From Amycolatopsis mediterranei (GTDB taxonomy: Bacteria > Actinomycetota > Actinomycetes > Mycobacteriales > Pseudonocardiaceae), in contig NZ_CP100416.1 of the NCBI RefSeq assembly GCF_026017845.1, positions 3,951,602-4,015,601 on the forward strand: 64,000 bases of DNA, written 5' to 3'. Both the position numbers and the translations under genes were made by a program. This document shows, piece after piece, positions 1 to 8,181 of the stretch; position 1 is the first letter of the stretch; each line of letters starts with the position of its first letter. The notes beneath the pieces are model-generated. The model was not told the DNA's origin and searched no databases. It saw nothing but the letters and a program-made list of their open reading frames with translations.

Positions 1-115
1 CCGGGGCCGGGGGCGCGGGGGCCCCGGGGGCAGTTTCGGGGGCGCCGGGGGTTTGTTTGGGCGCGCCCATCCCCCCGGCACCCCGGGTTCCAGCCCCCCC
101 CAACCCGCCGCCCGG
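1..115. other. Low-quality or artefactual contig edge
   Basis: The first ~115 bases are made of G and C runs broken by GTTTGTTTGG and CCCCCCC tracts. They lack the codon periodicity seen immediately afterwards. This looks like an assembly or read-end artefact, not biology. Confidence 0.5.
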
Positions 116-485
116 CCCACACGGACCGGCCACCGGTGAAGCACCAGATCGCGATGACCGGGTCGCAGATCGCGCAGCCGAACGACGACCCGTGGGCGAA
201 CGGCAGGATCGGCTGGCCCTTGAGGTGGTGGACGATGTCCCAGCCGGTGTGCAGCAGCCAGCCGATGCCGATGAACGTCCACGAGTCGAGCCCGCGGAAC
301 GCGACGTAGGTCATCAGCGCGCAGAACACCACCTCCCACGGCCCGAGCGCGCCGCCGGAGAGGTAGGCCGCCCCCGCACCGCCCACCAGCACGGCGTTGA
401 ACCGCTGCCGGTGCCGCTGCGGGATCAGGGAGTTGAGCATGACGTAGGCGAGGCCGATGAGGATCGGCGCCAGGATTTCCAGCAC
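1..485 (-). CDS. DUF6010 family membrane protein, partial at the window edge
   Basis: The reverse frame opens with GTG at 485 (VLEILAPILIGLAYVM) and reads as a small hydrophobic protein. It continues with an RFNAVLVGGAGAAYLSGG segment and a GWLLHTGWDIVHH stretch, which are typical of DUF6010 membrane proteins of roughly 130-140 residues. The function of the family is unknown. The frame stays open to base 1 with no stop. After about residue 120 the translation becomes Gly/Arg/Pro-rich and stops resembling the family. This coincides with a run of G/C homopolymers in bases 1-115, so the true C-terminus is probably corrupted or missing. The gene is divergent from the TetR gene at 726, and the intergenic operator at 563-584 could control both. 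Confidence 0.7.
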   Translation of the reverse strand, partial: MLEILAPILIGLAYVMLNSLIPQRHRQRFNAVLVGGAGAAYLSGGALGPWEVVFCALMTYVAFRGLDSWTFIGIGWLLHTGWDIVHHLKGQPILPFAHGSSFGCAICDPVIAIWCFTGGRSVWAGRRVGGGWNPGCRGDGRAQTNPRRPRNCPRGPRAPGP

Positions 486-562
486 GGGTTCGACGCTAGG
501 AACCGGTCGTCCCGGCGGCCAGTGGCCCGAAAGCCAGGGGACACCGGGATCTGGCCACGAGT

Positions 563-584
563 TTAACTCAAGCGATTGACTTAA
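563..584. promoter_or_regulatory. TetR-type operator (imperfect 22-bp palindrome)
   Basis: Arms TTAACTCAA and TTGACTTAA flank GCGA. The site lies between the DUF6010 gene and the TetR gene at 726 and contains a -35-like TTGACT. A near-copy (18 of 22 positions, reverse orientation) lies at 23644-23665. An inverted repeat next to a TetR gene is usually its own operator. That assignment is inferred here. Confidence 0.65.
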
Positions 585-725
585 AATGCGGTAGACTGCC
601 CGGATGACACCGACCGAGTTGCTCGCCGTCGCGGCTCGGTGCGGCGCGGGCGTGGCTGGGCCGGCTCCGGTGACCGCATCCGTAAGGTGGGGTCCGGCAG
701 GGCGGATGGGCGACCGGGTGGGTGG

Positions 726-1367
726 ATGAACGTCAAGGCGGATCGCGCGAGTGCCACGCGGGAGAGCATCCTCGTCACCGCGGAGCGGCTGTTCGCCGAG
801 CACGGGGTGCACGCGGTGTCCAACCGGCACATCAGCGAGGCGGCCGGGCAGGGCAACAACGCCGCGGTCAACTACCACTTCGGCACCAAAGTGGACCTGG
901 TCCGCGCGATCGCCCGCAAGCACTTCGGCCGGATCGAGCGGCTGCGCGAGGAGCTCGTCGACGCCATCGACGGCGAGGGTGAACTGCGGGACTGGGTGGC
1001 CTGCCTGGTCCGTCCGAGCACGAGCTACCTGCACGAACTGGGTGCGCCGACCTGGTTCGCGAGGTTCAGCGCCCAGGTGATGACCGACCCGGCGCTGCGG
1101 GCGATCGTCGCGGAGGAGTCGCTGACCTCGCCGGCGCTGGCCCGCGCGGTCGAGGGGCTCAACCGCTGTATGGACGGTCTCCCGCCCGAGGTCCGCGCCG
1201 AGCGCGGCGACATGGCCCGCCAGCTGATGATCCACATGACGGCCGAACGCGAGCGGGCCCTGGCGGAGGGCACGCCCACCCCCCGCGCGAGCTGGAACGA
1301 CGCGGGCACGGGCCTGATCGACGCGATCACCGGCCTGCTGCTCGCCCCGGTGACCCCGGCCTCCTGA
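726..1367 (+). CDS. TetR/AcrR family transcriptional regulator
   Basis: This is a 213-residue DNA-binding repressor. The N-terminal helix-turn-helix is clear: RESILVTAERLFAEHG, then a recognition segment ending in NYHFGTKVDLVRAIARKHF. The C-terminal half is a variable ligand-binding domain. I chose ATG 726 because it gives the normal short N-terminus. An in-frame start at 639 would add 29 unlikely Arg/Gly-rich residues. The gene follows the 22-bp palindrome at 563-584. Because almost the same palindrome sits in front of the MFS exporter at 22172-23617, that exporter (and perhaps the P450 beside it) may be its target. The ligand is unknown. Confidence 0.85.
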   Translation: MNVKADRASATRESILVTAERLFAEHGVHAVSNRHISEAAGQGNNAAVNYHFGTKVDLVRAIARKHFGRIERLREELVDAIDGEGELRDWVACLVRPSTSYLHELGAPTWFARFSAQVMTDPALRAIVAEESLTSPALARAVEGLNRCMDGLPPEVRAERGDMARQLMIHMTAERERALAEGTPTPRASWNDAGTGLIDAITGLLLAPVTPAS

Positions 1368-1374
1368 CCCACCC

Positions 1375-1543
1375 GGACGACTCGCGTACCTGGACGGACG
1401 ACTCGCGTACCTGGACGGACGACGCGCGTACCTGGGCGGACGACGCGCGTACCTGGACGGACGACACGGTGCCTGGTTCGGCATTCGGTGTGTCGTCCGT
1501 CCCCGTGCGCGTGTCGTCCGGGTGGGTACGTGTGTCGTCCGGG
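1375..1543. repeat. 21-bp-phased intergenic repeat, 5 direct plus 3 inverted units
   Basis: Units beginning GGACGAC start at 1375, 1396, 1417, 1438 and 1459, exactly 21 bp apart. The first four contain CTCGCGTACC or CGCGCGTACC, and the fifth is degenerate. The reverse-complement core GTGTCGTCC then starts at 1490, 1511 and 1532, again 21 bp apart. The cluster begins 8 bp after the TetR stop. The locus at 21101-21256 has the same geometry with a different unit sequence. Confidence 0.85.
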
Positions 1544-1657
1544 GCGGTTCGTCCGCGCGGATGGATCGGGCCGCCGGAGTTCGTCGTCTCGCACGAACGG
1601 CGGCGCCGCGAATCCTCCTAACGTCACCTCGATCGGGTGGTGACGAGGAGGCGGCGG

Positions 1658-3130
1658 GTGCGGACACTCTTGCGGGGCGGCCGGGTCGTGGATCCGGGGA
1701 CCGGGTTCGACGGCGTCGCCGACGTGCTGCTCGCCGGTGGCGCCGTCGAGGCGGTCGGGGCCGGGCTGACGGCGCCGGACGCCGTCGAAGTCGACGTCAC
1801 CGGGCTCGTCGTCGGGCCCGGGTTCGTCGATCTGCACAGCCACGTCCACTCCGTCGCCGGGCAGCGGCTGCAGGCGATGGACGGCGTCACCACCGCGCTC
1901 GACCTCGAAGCCGGCCTGATGCCCGTCGAGCGGGCGTACGCCGAAGCCGCCGCGGCCGGACGGCCCCTGCACTACGGCTTCTCCGCCTCCTGGGGCGCCG
2001 CCCGGGCGCAGGTGCTCGCCGGGATCGAGCCGGACGCGAACATCGAAAGCGGCCTGGCCGTCCTGGGGAACCCCGCCTGGCAACGGTCTTCGACGCCGAC
2101 GGAGCTGGCCGCCTGGTTGTCCCTTTTGGACACCGAACTCGCGGCCGGTGCCCTCGGGATCGGGGTGCTCATGGGGTACGCGCCGCAGACCGCGCCCGGG
2201 GAGTTCCTGGCCGTCGCCCACCTCGCCGCGACGGCCGGGGTGCCGACCTACACCCACGTGCGCGAGCTGGTCGAGGTCGACCCCGCGATCCCGGTCGACG
2301 GCTCGGCCGAGATCGCCGCCGCCGCGGGGGAGACCGGCGCCGCGATGCACCACTGCCACGTCAACAGCACCTCCGGCCACCACATCGACCGGGTCCTCGC
2401 CACCCTCGACGACGCCCGCCGCGCGGGCTCCCGCGTCACCGTCGAGGCCTACCCCTACGGCGCGGGCAGCACGGCGGTCGGTGCCGCCTTCATCGAGCCG
2501 GACCGCCTGCGGCTCAAAGGACTCCGGCCGTCCAGTGTGGTCATCCTGGAAACCGGGGAACGCGTGCGCGACGAGGCCCGCCTGCGGCAGCTGCGGCGGG
2601 ACGATCCGGGCGCGCCGTGCCTGCTGGAGTTCCTCGACGAAGACAATCCCCGCGAACGCGCGCTGCTGTACCGAGCCCTGGCCTTCCCCGACGCCGTCGT
2701 CGCCAGCGACGCGATGCCGGTGTCCTGGCCGGACGGCCGCAGCGAAAGCACCGAGTGGCCGCTGCCGCCCGGCGGCCGGACGCACCCGCGCACCGCGGGC
2801 ACCTTCGCCAAGACCCTGCGGCTGATGGTCCGCGAAGCGGGTGCCTGGAGCTGGCTCGAGGCGTTCCGGCGCTGTTCGTCCCTGCCCGCGCGGCTGCTCG
2901 ACGACGTCGCGCCCGCCGCCCGCCGCAAGGGCCACCTGAGTGCCGGGGCGGACGCCGACATCGTCGTCCTCGACCCGGAGCGCATCACCGACACCGCCAC
3001 CTACGCCGACCCGACCCGGCCCTCACACGGCGTCCGGCACCTGTACGTCGCCGGCGTTCCGGTGATCCGCGAAGGAAAGCTGGACCGGGAAGCGCTGCCC
3101 GGCAAGCCGCTGCGGGGTGAGCCGAAGTGA
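1658..3130 (+). CDS. D-aminoacylase-like amidohydrolase
   Basis: A 490-residue member of the amidohydrolase superfamily, closest in layout to N-acyl-D-amino-acid deacylases. The metal-binding HSH motif sits at residues 60-62 (DLHSHVHS). Further ligand candidates are the His in TYTHVREL, the His cluster MHHCHVNS and the Asp in VASDAMPVSW. The C-terminus has the usual KGHLSAGADADIVVLDPE segment that closes the composite beta-sandwich. I chose GTG 1658 because AGGAGG lies 6 bases upstream. GTG 1637 is in frame but lacks such a site. It is the first gene of the 15 kb operon and overlaps the M20 gene by GTGA. Likely substrates are N-acylated D-amino acids, but this is inferred from family and neighbours. 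Confidence 0.8.
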   Translation: MRTLLRGGRVVDPGTGFDGVADVLLAGGAVEAVGAGLTAPDAVEVDVTGLVVGPGFVDLHSHVHSVAGQRLQAMDGVTTALDLEAGLMPVERAYAEAAAAGRPLHYGFSASWGAARAQVLAGIEPDANIESGLAVLGNPAWQRSSTPTELAAWLSLLDTELAAGALGIGVLMGYAPQTAPGEFLAVAHLAATAGVPTYTHVRELVEVDPAIPVDGSAEIAAAAGETGAAMHHCHVNSTSGHHIDRVLATLDDARRAGSRVTVEAYPYGAGSTAVGAAFIEPDRLRLKGLRPSSVVILETGERVRDEARLRQLRRDDPGAPCLLEFLDEDNPRERALLYRALAFPDAVVASDAMPVSWPDGRSESTEWPLPPGGRTHPRTAGTFAKTLRLMVREAGAWSWLEAFRRCSSLPARLLDDVAPAARRKGHLSAGADADIVVLDPERITDTATYADPTRPSHGVRHLYVAGVPVIREGKLDREALPGKPLRGEPK

Positions 3131-4248
3131 TCGACGACATCGAGACGCTCGTCCGGTGCGAGTCGCCTTCGGCCGACCACGAAGCCGTCGCGCGCAGCGC
3201 CGAGGTCGTCGCCGGGATCGGCCGGCGCCTGCTCGGCGTCGAGCCCGAACGGATCGTCACCGCCGGCTGCACGCACCTTCGCTGGCGGTTCGGCGACGGC
3301 GAGCCGCGGGTCCTGCTGCTCGGCCACCACGACACCGTGTGGCCGCTGGGATCCCTGCGCACGCACCCCTTCGAAGTCCGCGACGGGATCCTGCGCGGAC
3401 CCGGCTGCTTCGACATGAAGGCCGGGGTCGTGATGGCCCTGCACGCCGCCGCTGCGCTGCCCGGCCGCGACGGTCTCTCGATCCTCGTCACCGGCGACGA
3501 AGAAATCGGCTCGCCGCTGTCCCGCACCTTGATCGAAGAAGAAGCCAAGAGCTGCGACGCGGTCTTCGTGCTCGAAGCCTCGGCCGACGGCGGCGCGCTG
3601 AAGACGCGCCGCAAAGGTGTTTCCCTCTACCGCGTCGAGGTCGAAGGCCGTGCCGCGCACGCCGGGCTCGAACCGGAAAAGGGTGTCAACGCAGGGATCG
3701 AGCTCGCCCACCAGATCCTCGCGATCGCCGCGCTCGCCGACGCGGACCTGGGCACCACCGTCGTGCCGACCGCGCTGACGGCCGGGACCACGACGAACAC
3801 CGTGCCCGCCAAAGCGAGCGTCGCCGTCGACGTGCGGGTGTGGGACGCGGTCGAACAAGAGCGCGTCGACCGCGCCATCAGAAGCCTCGCACCGGTGCAC
3901 GAAGAGGCCCGGATCCACATCGTCGGCGGGATCAACCGCGCACCGCTGGACGCGGGAGCGTCTTCGGACTTGTTCGTGCTCGCGAACGAACTTGCGGCCG
4001 GGACACTCACCCAGGCCGCGGTCGGCGGCGCGTCGGACGGCAACTTCACCGCGGGACTGGGCATTCCGACGCTCGACGGCCTCGGCGCGGTGGGCGGGGG
4101 AGCGCACGCCGACGACGAACACGTCGTCGTCGCGGAGCTGCCCCGGCGGACCGCGCTGCTCACCGCGCTCACCGAAACCGTGCTGGCGCGGGGAACTTCG
4201 TCCGCGCCGACGAACGTGCCCGGTGAATCCGGTGCGGGACAACGGTGA
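3127..4248 (+). CDS. M20 family metallohydrolase (probable N-acyl/N-succinyl-L-amino-acid deacylase)
   Basis: A 373-residue two-domain M20 metallopeptidase of the carboxypeptidase G2/ArgE type. The dizinc site is complete: GHHDT (residues 66-70), Asp96 in GCFDMKAG, Glu125-Glu126 in TGDEEIGS, Glu150 and a C-terminal His in GGGAHADDEH. The dimerisation domain lies around residues 165-285. GTG 3127 overlaps the previous stop (GTGA), implying translational coupling. Its position two genes before an N-succinylamino-acid racemase and next to a GNAT gene matches the Geobacillus kaustophilus pathway. There an M20 desuccinylase releases the free L-amino acid after racemisation. Family and residues are certain; the exact acyl group is inferred. 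Confidence 0.85.
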   Translation: MIDDIETLVRCESPSADHEAVARSAEVVAGIGRRLLGVEPERIVTAGCTHLRWRFGDGEPRVLLLGHHDTVWPLGSLRTHPFEVRDGILRGPGCFDMKAGVVMALHAAAALPGRDGLSILVTGDEEIGSPLSRTLIEEEAKSCDAVFVLEASADGGALKTRRKGVSLYRVEVEGRAAHAGLEPEKGVNAGIELAHQILAIAALADADLGTTVVPTALTAGTTTNTVPAKASVAVDVRVWDAVEQERVDRAIRSLAPVHEEARIHIVGGINRAPLDAGASSDLFVLANELAAGTLTQAAVGGASDGNFTAGLGIPTLDGLGAVGGGAHADDEHVVVAELPRRTALLTALTETVLARGTSSAPTNVPGESGAGQR

Positions 4249-4280
4249 CCGGCGGCGAGCGTCCGGAAAGGATGGTGGGC

Positions 4281-5165
4281 GTGACAGAAGTCGTGACGAA
4301 CACAGCCCCGCCGCTGCGGGACGAGGCCGCCGCCGCGGCGGCCGGTGCCGCCCTCGCCTCGGGCGTCCGGATCCGGACCCTGGCCGAGGTCGCCGACCTG
4401 GCCGCGGTGTCCCGGCTCTTCGAATCGATCTGGCGGCCCCCGCCGGGAAACCCGCTCGTGACGGCCGAACTGCTGCGGGCGATGGCCACGGCTGGCAACT
4501 ACGTCGCCGGCGCCTTCGACGGACCCGAACTGCTCGGCGCCTGCTTCGGGTTCTTCGGCGAACCCGCGAAGGGAGGACTGCACAGCCACATCGCCGGGGT
4601 CGCGACGACCGGGCACGGCCGCGGCATCGGCTTCGCGCTCAAGCTGCACCAGCGCGCGTGGGCGCTGCGCCAGGGGGTCGCGGTGATCTCCTGGACGTTC
4701 GACCCGCTGGTGCGCCGCAACGCCCACTTCAACCTGACCAAGCTCGCCGCCCGCCCGGTGCGCTACCTGCCCGACTTCTACGGCCCGATGCAGGACGGCA
4801 TCAACGGCACCGGCGACACCGACCGCCTCATGGTCGCCTGGGACCTGGCGAGCCCGTCCGTGCGGACGGCCGCCGCCGGCCGGCCGGACCGGGTGGACGC
4901 GGCGGCGCTGCGGGCCCGGGGAGCCGCCGTCGCGCTGGCGGCCGGCCCGGACGGCGGCCCGGTCACCGGTGCCGCGGACGCGCCGGTGGTGCTGGTCGCC
5001 GTCCCACCGGACATCGAGGCACTCCGGCGCACCGACCCGGACCAGGGCCGGGCGTGGCGCGTCGCGCTGCGGGAGGTCCTCGGCGGCCTGCTCGCCGGCG
5101 GCGCCTCGGTCACCGGATTCGATCGTGCCGGCTGGTACGTGGTCGCAAGGGAGCACTCGTCGTGA
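4281..5165 (+). CDS. GNAT family acyltransferase, COG3375-like (candidate D-amino-acid N-succinyltransferase)
   Basis: A 294-residue protein with a GNAT core. The acyl-CoA-binding motif A region is VATTGHGRGIGFALKLHQR, followed by a FDPLVRRNAHFNLTKL segment typical of the COG3375 acetyltransferases that travel with menC-like racemases. GTG 4281 is preferred because GGAAAGG lies 9 bases upstream. GTG 4245 (overlapping the M20 stop) and ATG 4272 are alternatives in the same frame. The gene overlaps the racemase by GTGA. In the known NSAR pathway this enzyme transfers succinyl from succinyl-CoA to a D-amino acid. That role is inferred from synteny. Confidence 0.75.
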   Translation: MTEVVTNTAPPLRDEAAAAAAGAALASGVRIRTLAEVADLAAVSRLFESIWRPPPGNPLVTAELLRAMATAGNYVAGAFDGPELLGACFGFFGEPAKGGLHSHIAGVATTGHGRGIGFALKLHQRAWALRQGVAVISWTFDPLVRRNAHFNLTKLAARPVRYLPDFYGPMQDGINGTGDTDRLMVAWDLASPSVRTAAAGRPDRVDAAALRARGAAVALAAGPDGGPVTGAADAPVVLVAVPPDIEALRRTDPDQGRAWRVALREVLGGLLAGGASVTGFDRAGWYVVAREHSS

Positions 5166-6265
5166 AACTCACCGGGGTGGAACTCCTCCGGGTGCGGATG
5201 CCGCTGGTGGCCCCGTTCCGGACGTCGTTCGGCACGCAAGCCGAACGCGAACTGCTGCTCCTGCGGGCGGTGACGTCCGAGGGCGAAGGCTGGGGCGAAT
5301 GCGGGGCGATGGCCGGCCCGCTCTACTCGGCGGAGTACATCGACGGCGTCGAGCACGTGCTGCAGGCCTTCCTCGTGCCCGCCCTCCTCGCCGCCGGAGA
5401 CCTCACGGCGCACAAGGTCGCGCCGCTGCTGGCGAAGTTCAAGGGCCACCGGATGGCCAAGGCCGCGCTGGAAATGGCCGTGCTCGACGCCGAGCTGCGT
5501 GCGCACGGCCTCTCTTTCGGCACGGCGCTCGGGTCCACATCGGACTCCGTGCCGTGCGGGGTGTCGGTCGGGATCATGGACTCGATCCCGCAGCTGGTGG
5601 ACGTCGTCGGCGGCTACCTCGACGCCGGGTACCTCCGCATCAAGCTGAAGATCGAGCCCGGCTGGGACGTCGAGCCGGTGCGCGCGGTCCGCGAGCGCTT
5701 CGGCGACGACATCCTGCTGCAGGTCGACGCGAACACGGCGTACACGCTCTCGGACGTCCCGCAGCTGCAACGGCTCGACCCGTTCGGGCTGCTGCTGATC
5801 GAGCAGCCCCTGGAAGAGGAGGACGTGCTCGGCCACGCCGAGCTGGCCCGGCACCTCCGGACGCCGATCTGCCTGGACGAGACCGTCGTGTCGGCGGCGT
5901 CGGCCGCGGCGGCGATCCGGCTCGGCGCCTGCCGGATCGTCAACATCAAGCCGAGCCGGGTCGGCGGCTACCTGGAAGCGCGGCGGGTGCACGACGTCTG
6001 CGCCGCGCACGGCATCCCGGTCTGGTGCGGCGGGATGCTCGAAACCGGGCTCGGCCGGGCGGCCAACGTCGCGCTGGCGTCACTGCCCGGGTTCACCCTG
6101 CCCGGCGACACCTCGGCGTCGGACCGGTTCTACCGCACCGACATCACCGAGCCGTTCGTGCTCGAGGCCGGCCGGCTGCCGGTGCCGTCCGGGCCCGGCC
6201 TCGGCGTCACCCCGATCCCCGAGCGGCTGGCCGAGGTGACCACCGCGAAGTCCTGGCTCGCCTAG
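5162..6265 (+). CDS. N-acylamino-acid / N-succinylamino-acid racemase (enolase superfamily, OSBS-related)
   Basis: A 367-residue MLE-subgroup enolase-superfamily enzyme. All catalytic residues are present: Lys161 and Lys163 in the KLK motif, metal ligands Asp189 (QVDANTAY), Glu214 (IEQPLEEED) and Asp239 (CLDETVV), and Lys263 (NIKPSRVGG). The sequence strongly recalls the Amycolatopsis N-acylamino-acid racemase, which is about the same length and also has o-succinylbenzoate synthase activity. Automatic annotation may therefore call it menC. No other menaquinone genes are nearby. The flanking GNAT and M20 genes point to N-succinylamino-acid racemisation in a D-to-L conversion route. GTG 5162 overlaps the preceding stop. 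Confidence 0.9.
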   Translation: MKLTGVELLRVRMPLVAPFRTSFGTQAERELLLLRAVTSEGEGWGECGAMAGPLYSAEYIDGVEHVLQAFLVPALLAAGDLTAHKVAPLLAKFKGHRMAKAALEMAVLDAELRAHGLSFGTALGSTSDSVPCGVSVGIMDSIPQLVDVVGGYLDAGYLRIKLKIEPGWDVEPVRAVRERFGDDILLQVDANTAYTLSDVPQLQRLDPFGLLLIEQPLEEEDVLGHAELARHLRTPICLDETVVSAASAAAAIRLGACRIVNIKPSRVGGYLEARRVHDVCAAHGIPVWCGGMLETGLGRAANVALASLPGFTLPGDTSASDRFYRTDITEPFVLEAGRLPVPSGPGLGVTPIPERLAEVTTAKSWLA

Positions 6266-6283
6266 CGAAACGAGAGGCTCCCC

Positions 6284-7669
6284 ATGTCGAAACTCCCCGA
6301 ACTCGCCGCCTGGCTGGAAACCCGGCTCCCCGCCCTGCTGGCCGAGCACCACGTTCCCGCCGCGGCCGTCGCCGTGTACGCCGGCGGCGAGATCATCGAC
6401 CGCGCCGCCGGCGTGCTCAACACGGGCACCGGCGTCGAAGCGGACGTCGATTCGTTGTTCCAGATCGGGTCGATCACCAAGGTCTGGACGGCCACCCTGG
6501 CCATGCAGCTCGTCGACGACGGTGTCCTCGATCTCGACCAGCCGGTCCGCAAGTACCTGCCGGAGTTCGCGCTCGCCGACGACGACGCGGCCGCGCGGAT
6601 CACCGTCCGGCAGCTGATGTGCCACACCGCCGGGTTCGAGGGGGACATCTTCACCGACACCGGCCGCGGTGCCGACTGCATCGAGAAGTACGTCGCCACC
6701 CTCGGCGACGTGCCCCAGCTGTTCGCCCCCGGCGAGATGTTCTCCTACAACAACGCCGCGTTCTGCGTGCTCGGCAGGCTCGTGGAAGTCCTGCGCGGCA
6801 AGACCTACGACGAATGCCTGCAGGACCACCTGTTCACCCCGCTCGGCCTGACGCACGCGGCGCCGAGCCCGTACGAGGCGATCCGGTTCCGCGCCGCGCT
6901 CGGGCACCTGACGTCCTCGCCCGGCGCCGACCCGGAACCCGCGGGCATCTGGGCGCTGACGCCGTCCAACGCCCCCGCCGGCTCGATGCTCGCCATGCGG
7001 CCGCGCGACCTGGTCACGTTCGCCGCGATGCACCTGAAGGACGGCGAAGGTGCCGACGGCACCCGCGTGCTCGGCGCGGACAGTGCCCGCGCCATGCGTG
7101 AGCGCCTGGTGGAGCTGCCCGACCTGGGGATCTTCGGCGACGCGTGGGGCCTCGGCTGGTCGCTGTTCGACGCGCCCGGCGGAAAGGTGGTCGGCCACGA
7201 CGGCGGCACGATCGGCCAATCCGCGTTCCTGCGGGTGGCGCCGGAGCACGGCGTCGCGGTGGCCCTGCTGACCAACGGCGGCGACACGATCGCCGTCTAC
7301 GCCGAGGTGGTCGGGCACGTCCTGCGCGAGCTGACCGGCATCGAACTGGCCGCGCCGCCGACGCCCGACCCGGCCGCGCCGCGCGTCGACGCCTCGCGGT
7401 ACGTGGGCGAGTACTCGTCTTCGGTGGCGGACATCGTGGTCAGCCAGGACGACGACGGCCGGATCTGGGTGGAGCGCGTCCCGAAGGGGATCTTCGCGGA
7501 GCTGGCCAAGCCGGAGAAGACCGAGCTGGTCGCGATGAACGGCGACACGCTGATCCTGGCCGAGCCGATGCAGGGGATGTACGTGCCGCACGCCTTCGTC
7601 GGGGACGACGGCACCGGCCGCGCGCTGTACCTGCACACCGGCCGGGCCGATCGGCGGGTGACCGCATGA
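6284..7669 (+). CDS. Serine hydrolase, class C beta-lactamase / D-aminopeptidase family
   Basis: A 461-residue penicillin-recognising serine hydrolase. The nucleophile motif SITK occupies residues 63-66, the second motif is SYNN (YxN), and the HDGG near residue 305 replaces KTG, as in DD-peptidase/D-aminopeptidase relatives. A C-terminal beta-barrel domain follows. No signal peptide is visible, so it probably acts on imported peptides in the cytoplasm. The nearest relative in the window is the C-terminal half of the 13573-16896 protein, which shares QIGSITKVWTA and DTGRG.DCIEK. ATG 6284 has GAGAGG upstream. The gene ends in an ATGA overlap with the next one. Specificity for D-residues or esters cannot be read from sequence. 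Confidence 0.85.
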   Translation: MSKLPELAAWLETRLPALLAEHHVPAAAVAVYAGGEIIDRAAGVLNTGTGVEADVDSLFQIGSITKVWTATLAMQLVDDGVLDLDQPVRKYLPEFALADDDAAARITVRQLMCHTAGFEGDIFTDTGRGADCIEKYVATLGDVPQLFAPGEMFSYNNAAFCVLGRLVEVLRGKTYDECLQDHLFTPLGLTHAAPSPYEAIRFRAALGHLTSSPGADPEPAGIWALTPSNAPAGSMLAMRPRDLVTFAAMHLKDGEGADGTRVLGADSARAMRERLVELPDLGIFGDAWGLGWSLFDAPGGKVVGHDGGTIGQSAFLRVAPEHGVAVALLTNGGDTIAVYAEVVGHVLRELTGIELAAPPTPDPAAPRVDASRYVGEYSSSVADIVVSQDDDGRIWVERVPKGIFAELAKPEKTELVAMNGDTLILAEPMQGMYVPHAFVGDDGTGRALYLHTGRADRRVTA

Positions 7670-8181
7670 CGGAGGTCGAGGCGGAGATCGCCGGCGTCTT
7701 CGCCGAAGCGGACCTGTTCGCCTCCGTCCTCGCCGACGTCGGGGCGTCCGAAGACGCCGACATCGACGCCGAGTTCGCGGGCGCGTCGCCCGAGCAGACC
7801 TGGAAGCTCGCCGTGCTGGACCCCGAGCGCACGACGTCGTCCACCCCGCGCGAGATCACCGAACTGCTCGACGCGGTGTGGACCGACCGGGCCGGCGAGC
7901 CGTCGGCGTGCGAACGGGTCCGCTCGATGCTGGCGCGGCAGATCTGGCCGCACCGCCTCTCGTCCGGCTTCCCCTCGGACGTCGCGATCGCGGCCAAGAC
8001 CGGCACGCTCCCCGCGGTCCGCAACGAAGCAGGTGTCGTGTCCTTCCCGGACGGCCGCCGCTTCGCCGTCGCGGTCTTCACCCGCGCGAACTCCCTGGCC
8101 GAACGGCAACCCGCCATCGACGCGGCGATCGGCAAAGCCGGCCGCCTCGCCGTGGACCACCTGCGGAAGGAAGCCCCATGA
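7666..8181 (+). pseudogene. Internally truncated class A beta-lactamase-like protein
   Basis: A 171-residue frame that starts (MTEVEAEIAGVFAEAD) like a class A beta-lactamase-family serine hydrolase. It then jumps directly into the C-terminal half: TTSSTPREITELLDAVW, IWPHRLSSGF, AAKTGTLP (the KTG motif), AVAVFTR. Full-length relatives are about 280-300 residues. The middle part that should carry SxxK, SDN and the Glu-bearing loop is absent, so it cannot work as a serine hydrolase in the normal way. The reading frame and both ATGA overlaps are intact, so the deletion was in-frame and the gene is probably still translated. It could be a decaying gene or a repurposed non-catalytic domain. Confidence 0.75.

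Noticed and set aside
57..566. Long plus-strand frame rich in Pro, Arg and Asp at the left end
   Set aside because: It is antisense to the DUF6010 frame, crosses the low-quality edge and has no recognisable domain.
604..729. 41-residue frame (MTPTELLAVAARCG) ending in an ATGA overlap with the TetR start
   Set aside because: It has no Shine-Dalgarno sequence, no known family and lies in the promoter region. The overlap could be chance, so it is not called as a gene.
1025..2935. 636-residue minus-strand frame covering the TetR end, repeats and amidohydrolase
   Set aside because: Its composition is typical of an antisense shadow in high-GC DNA, and it runs through the 21-bp repeats.
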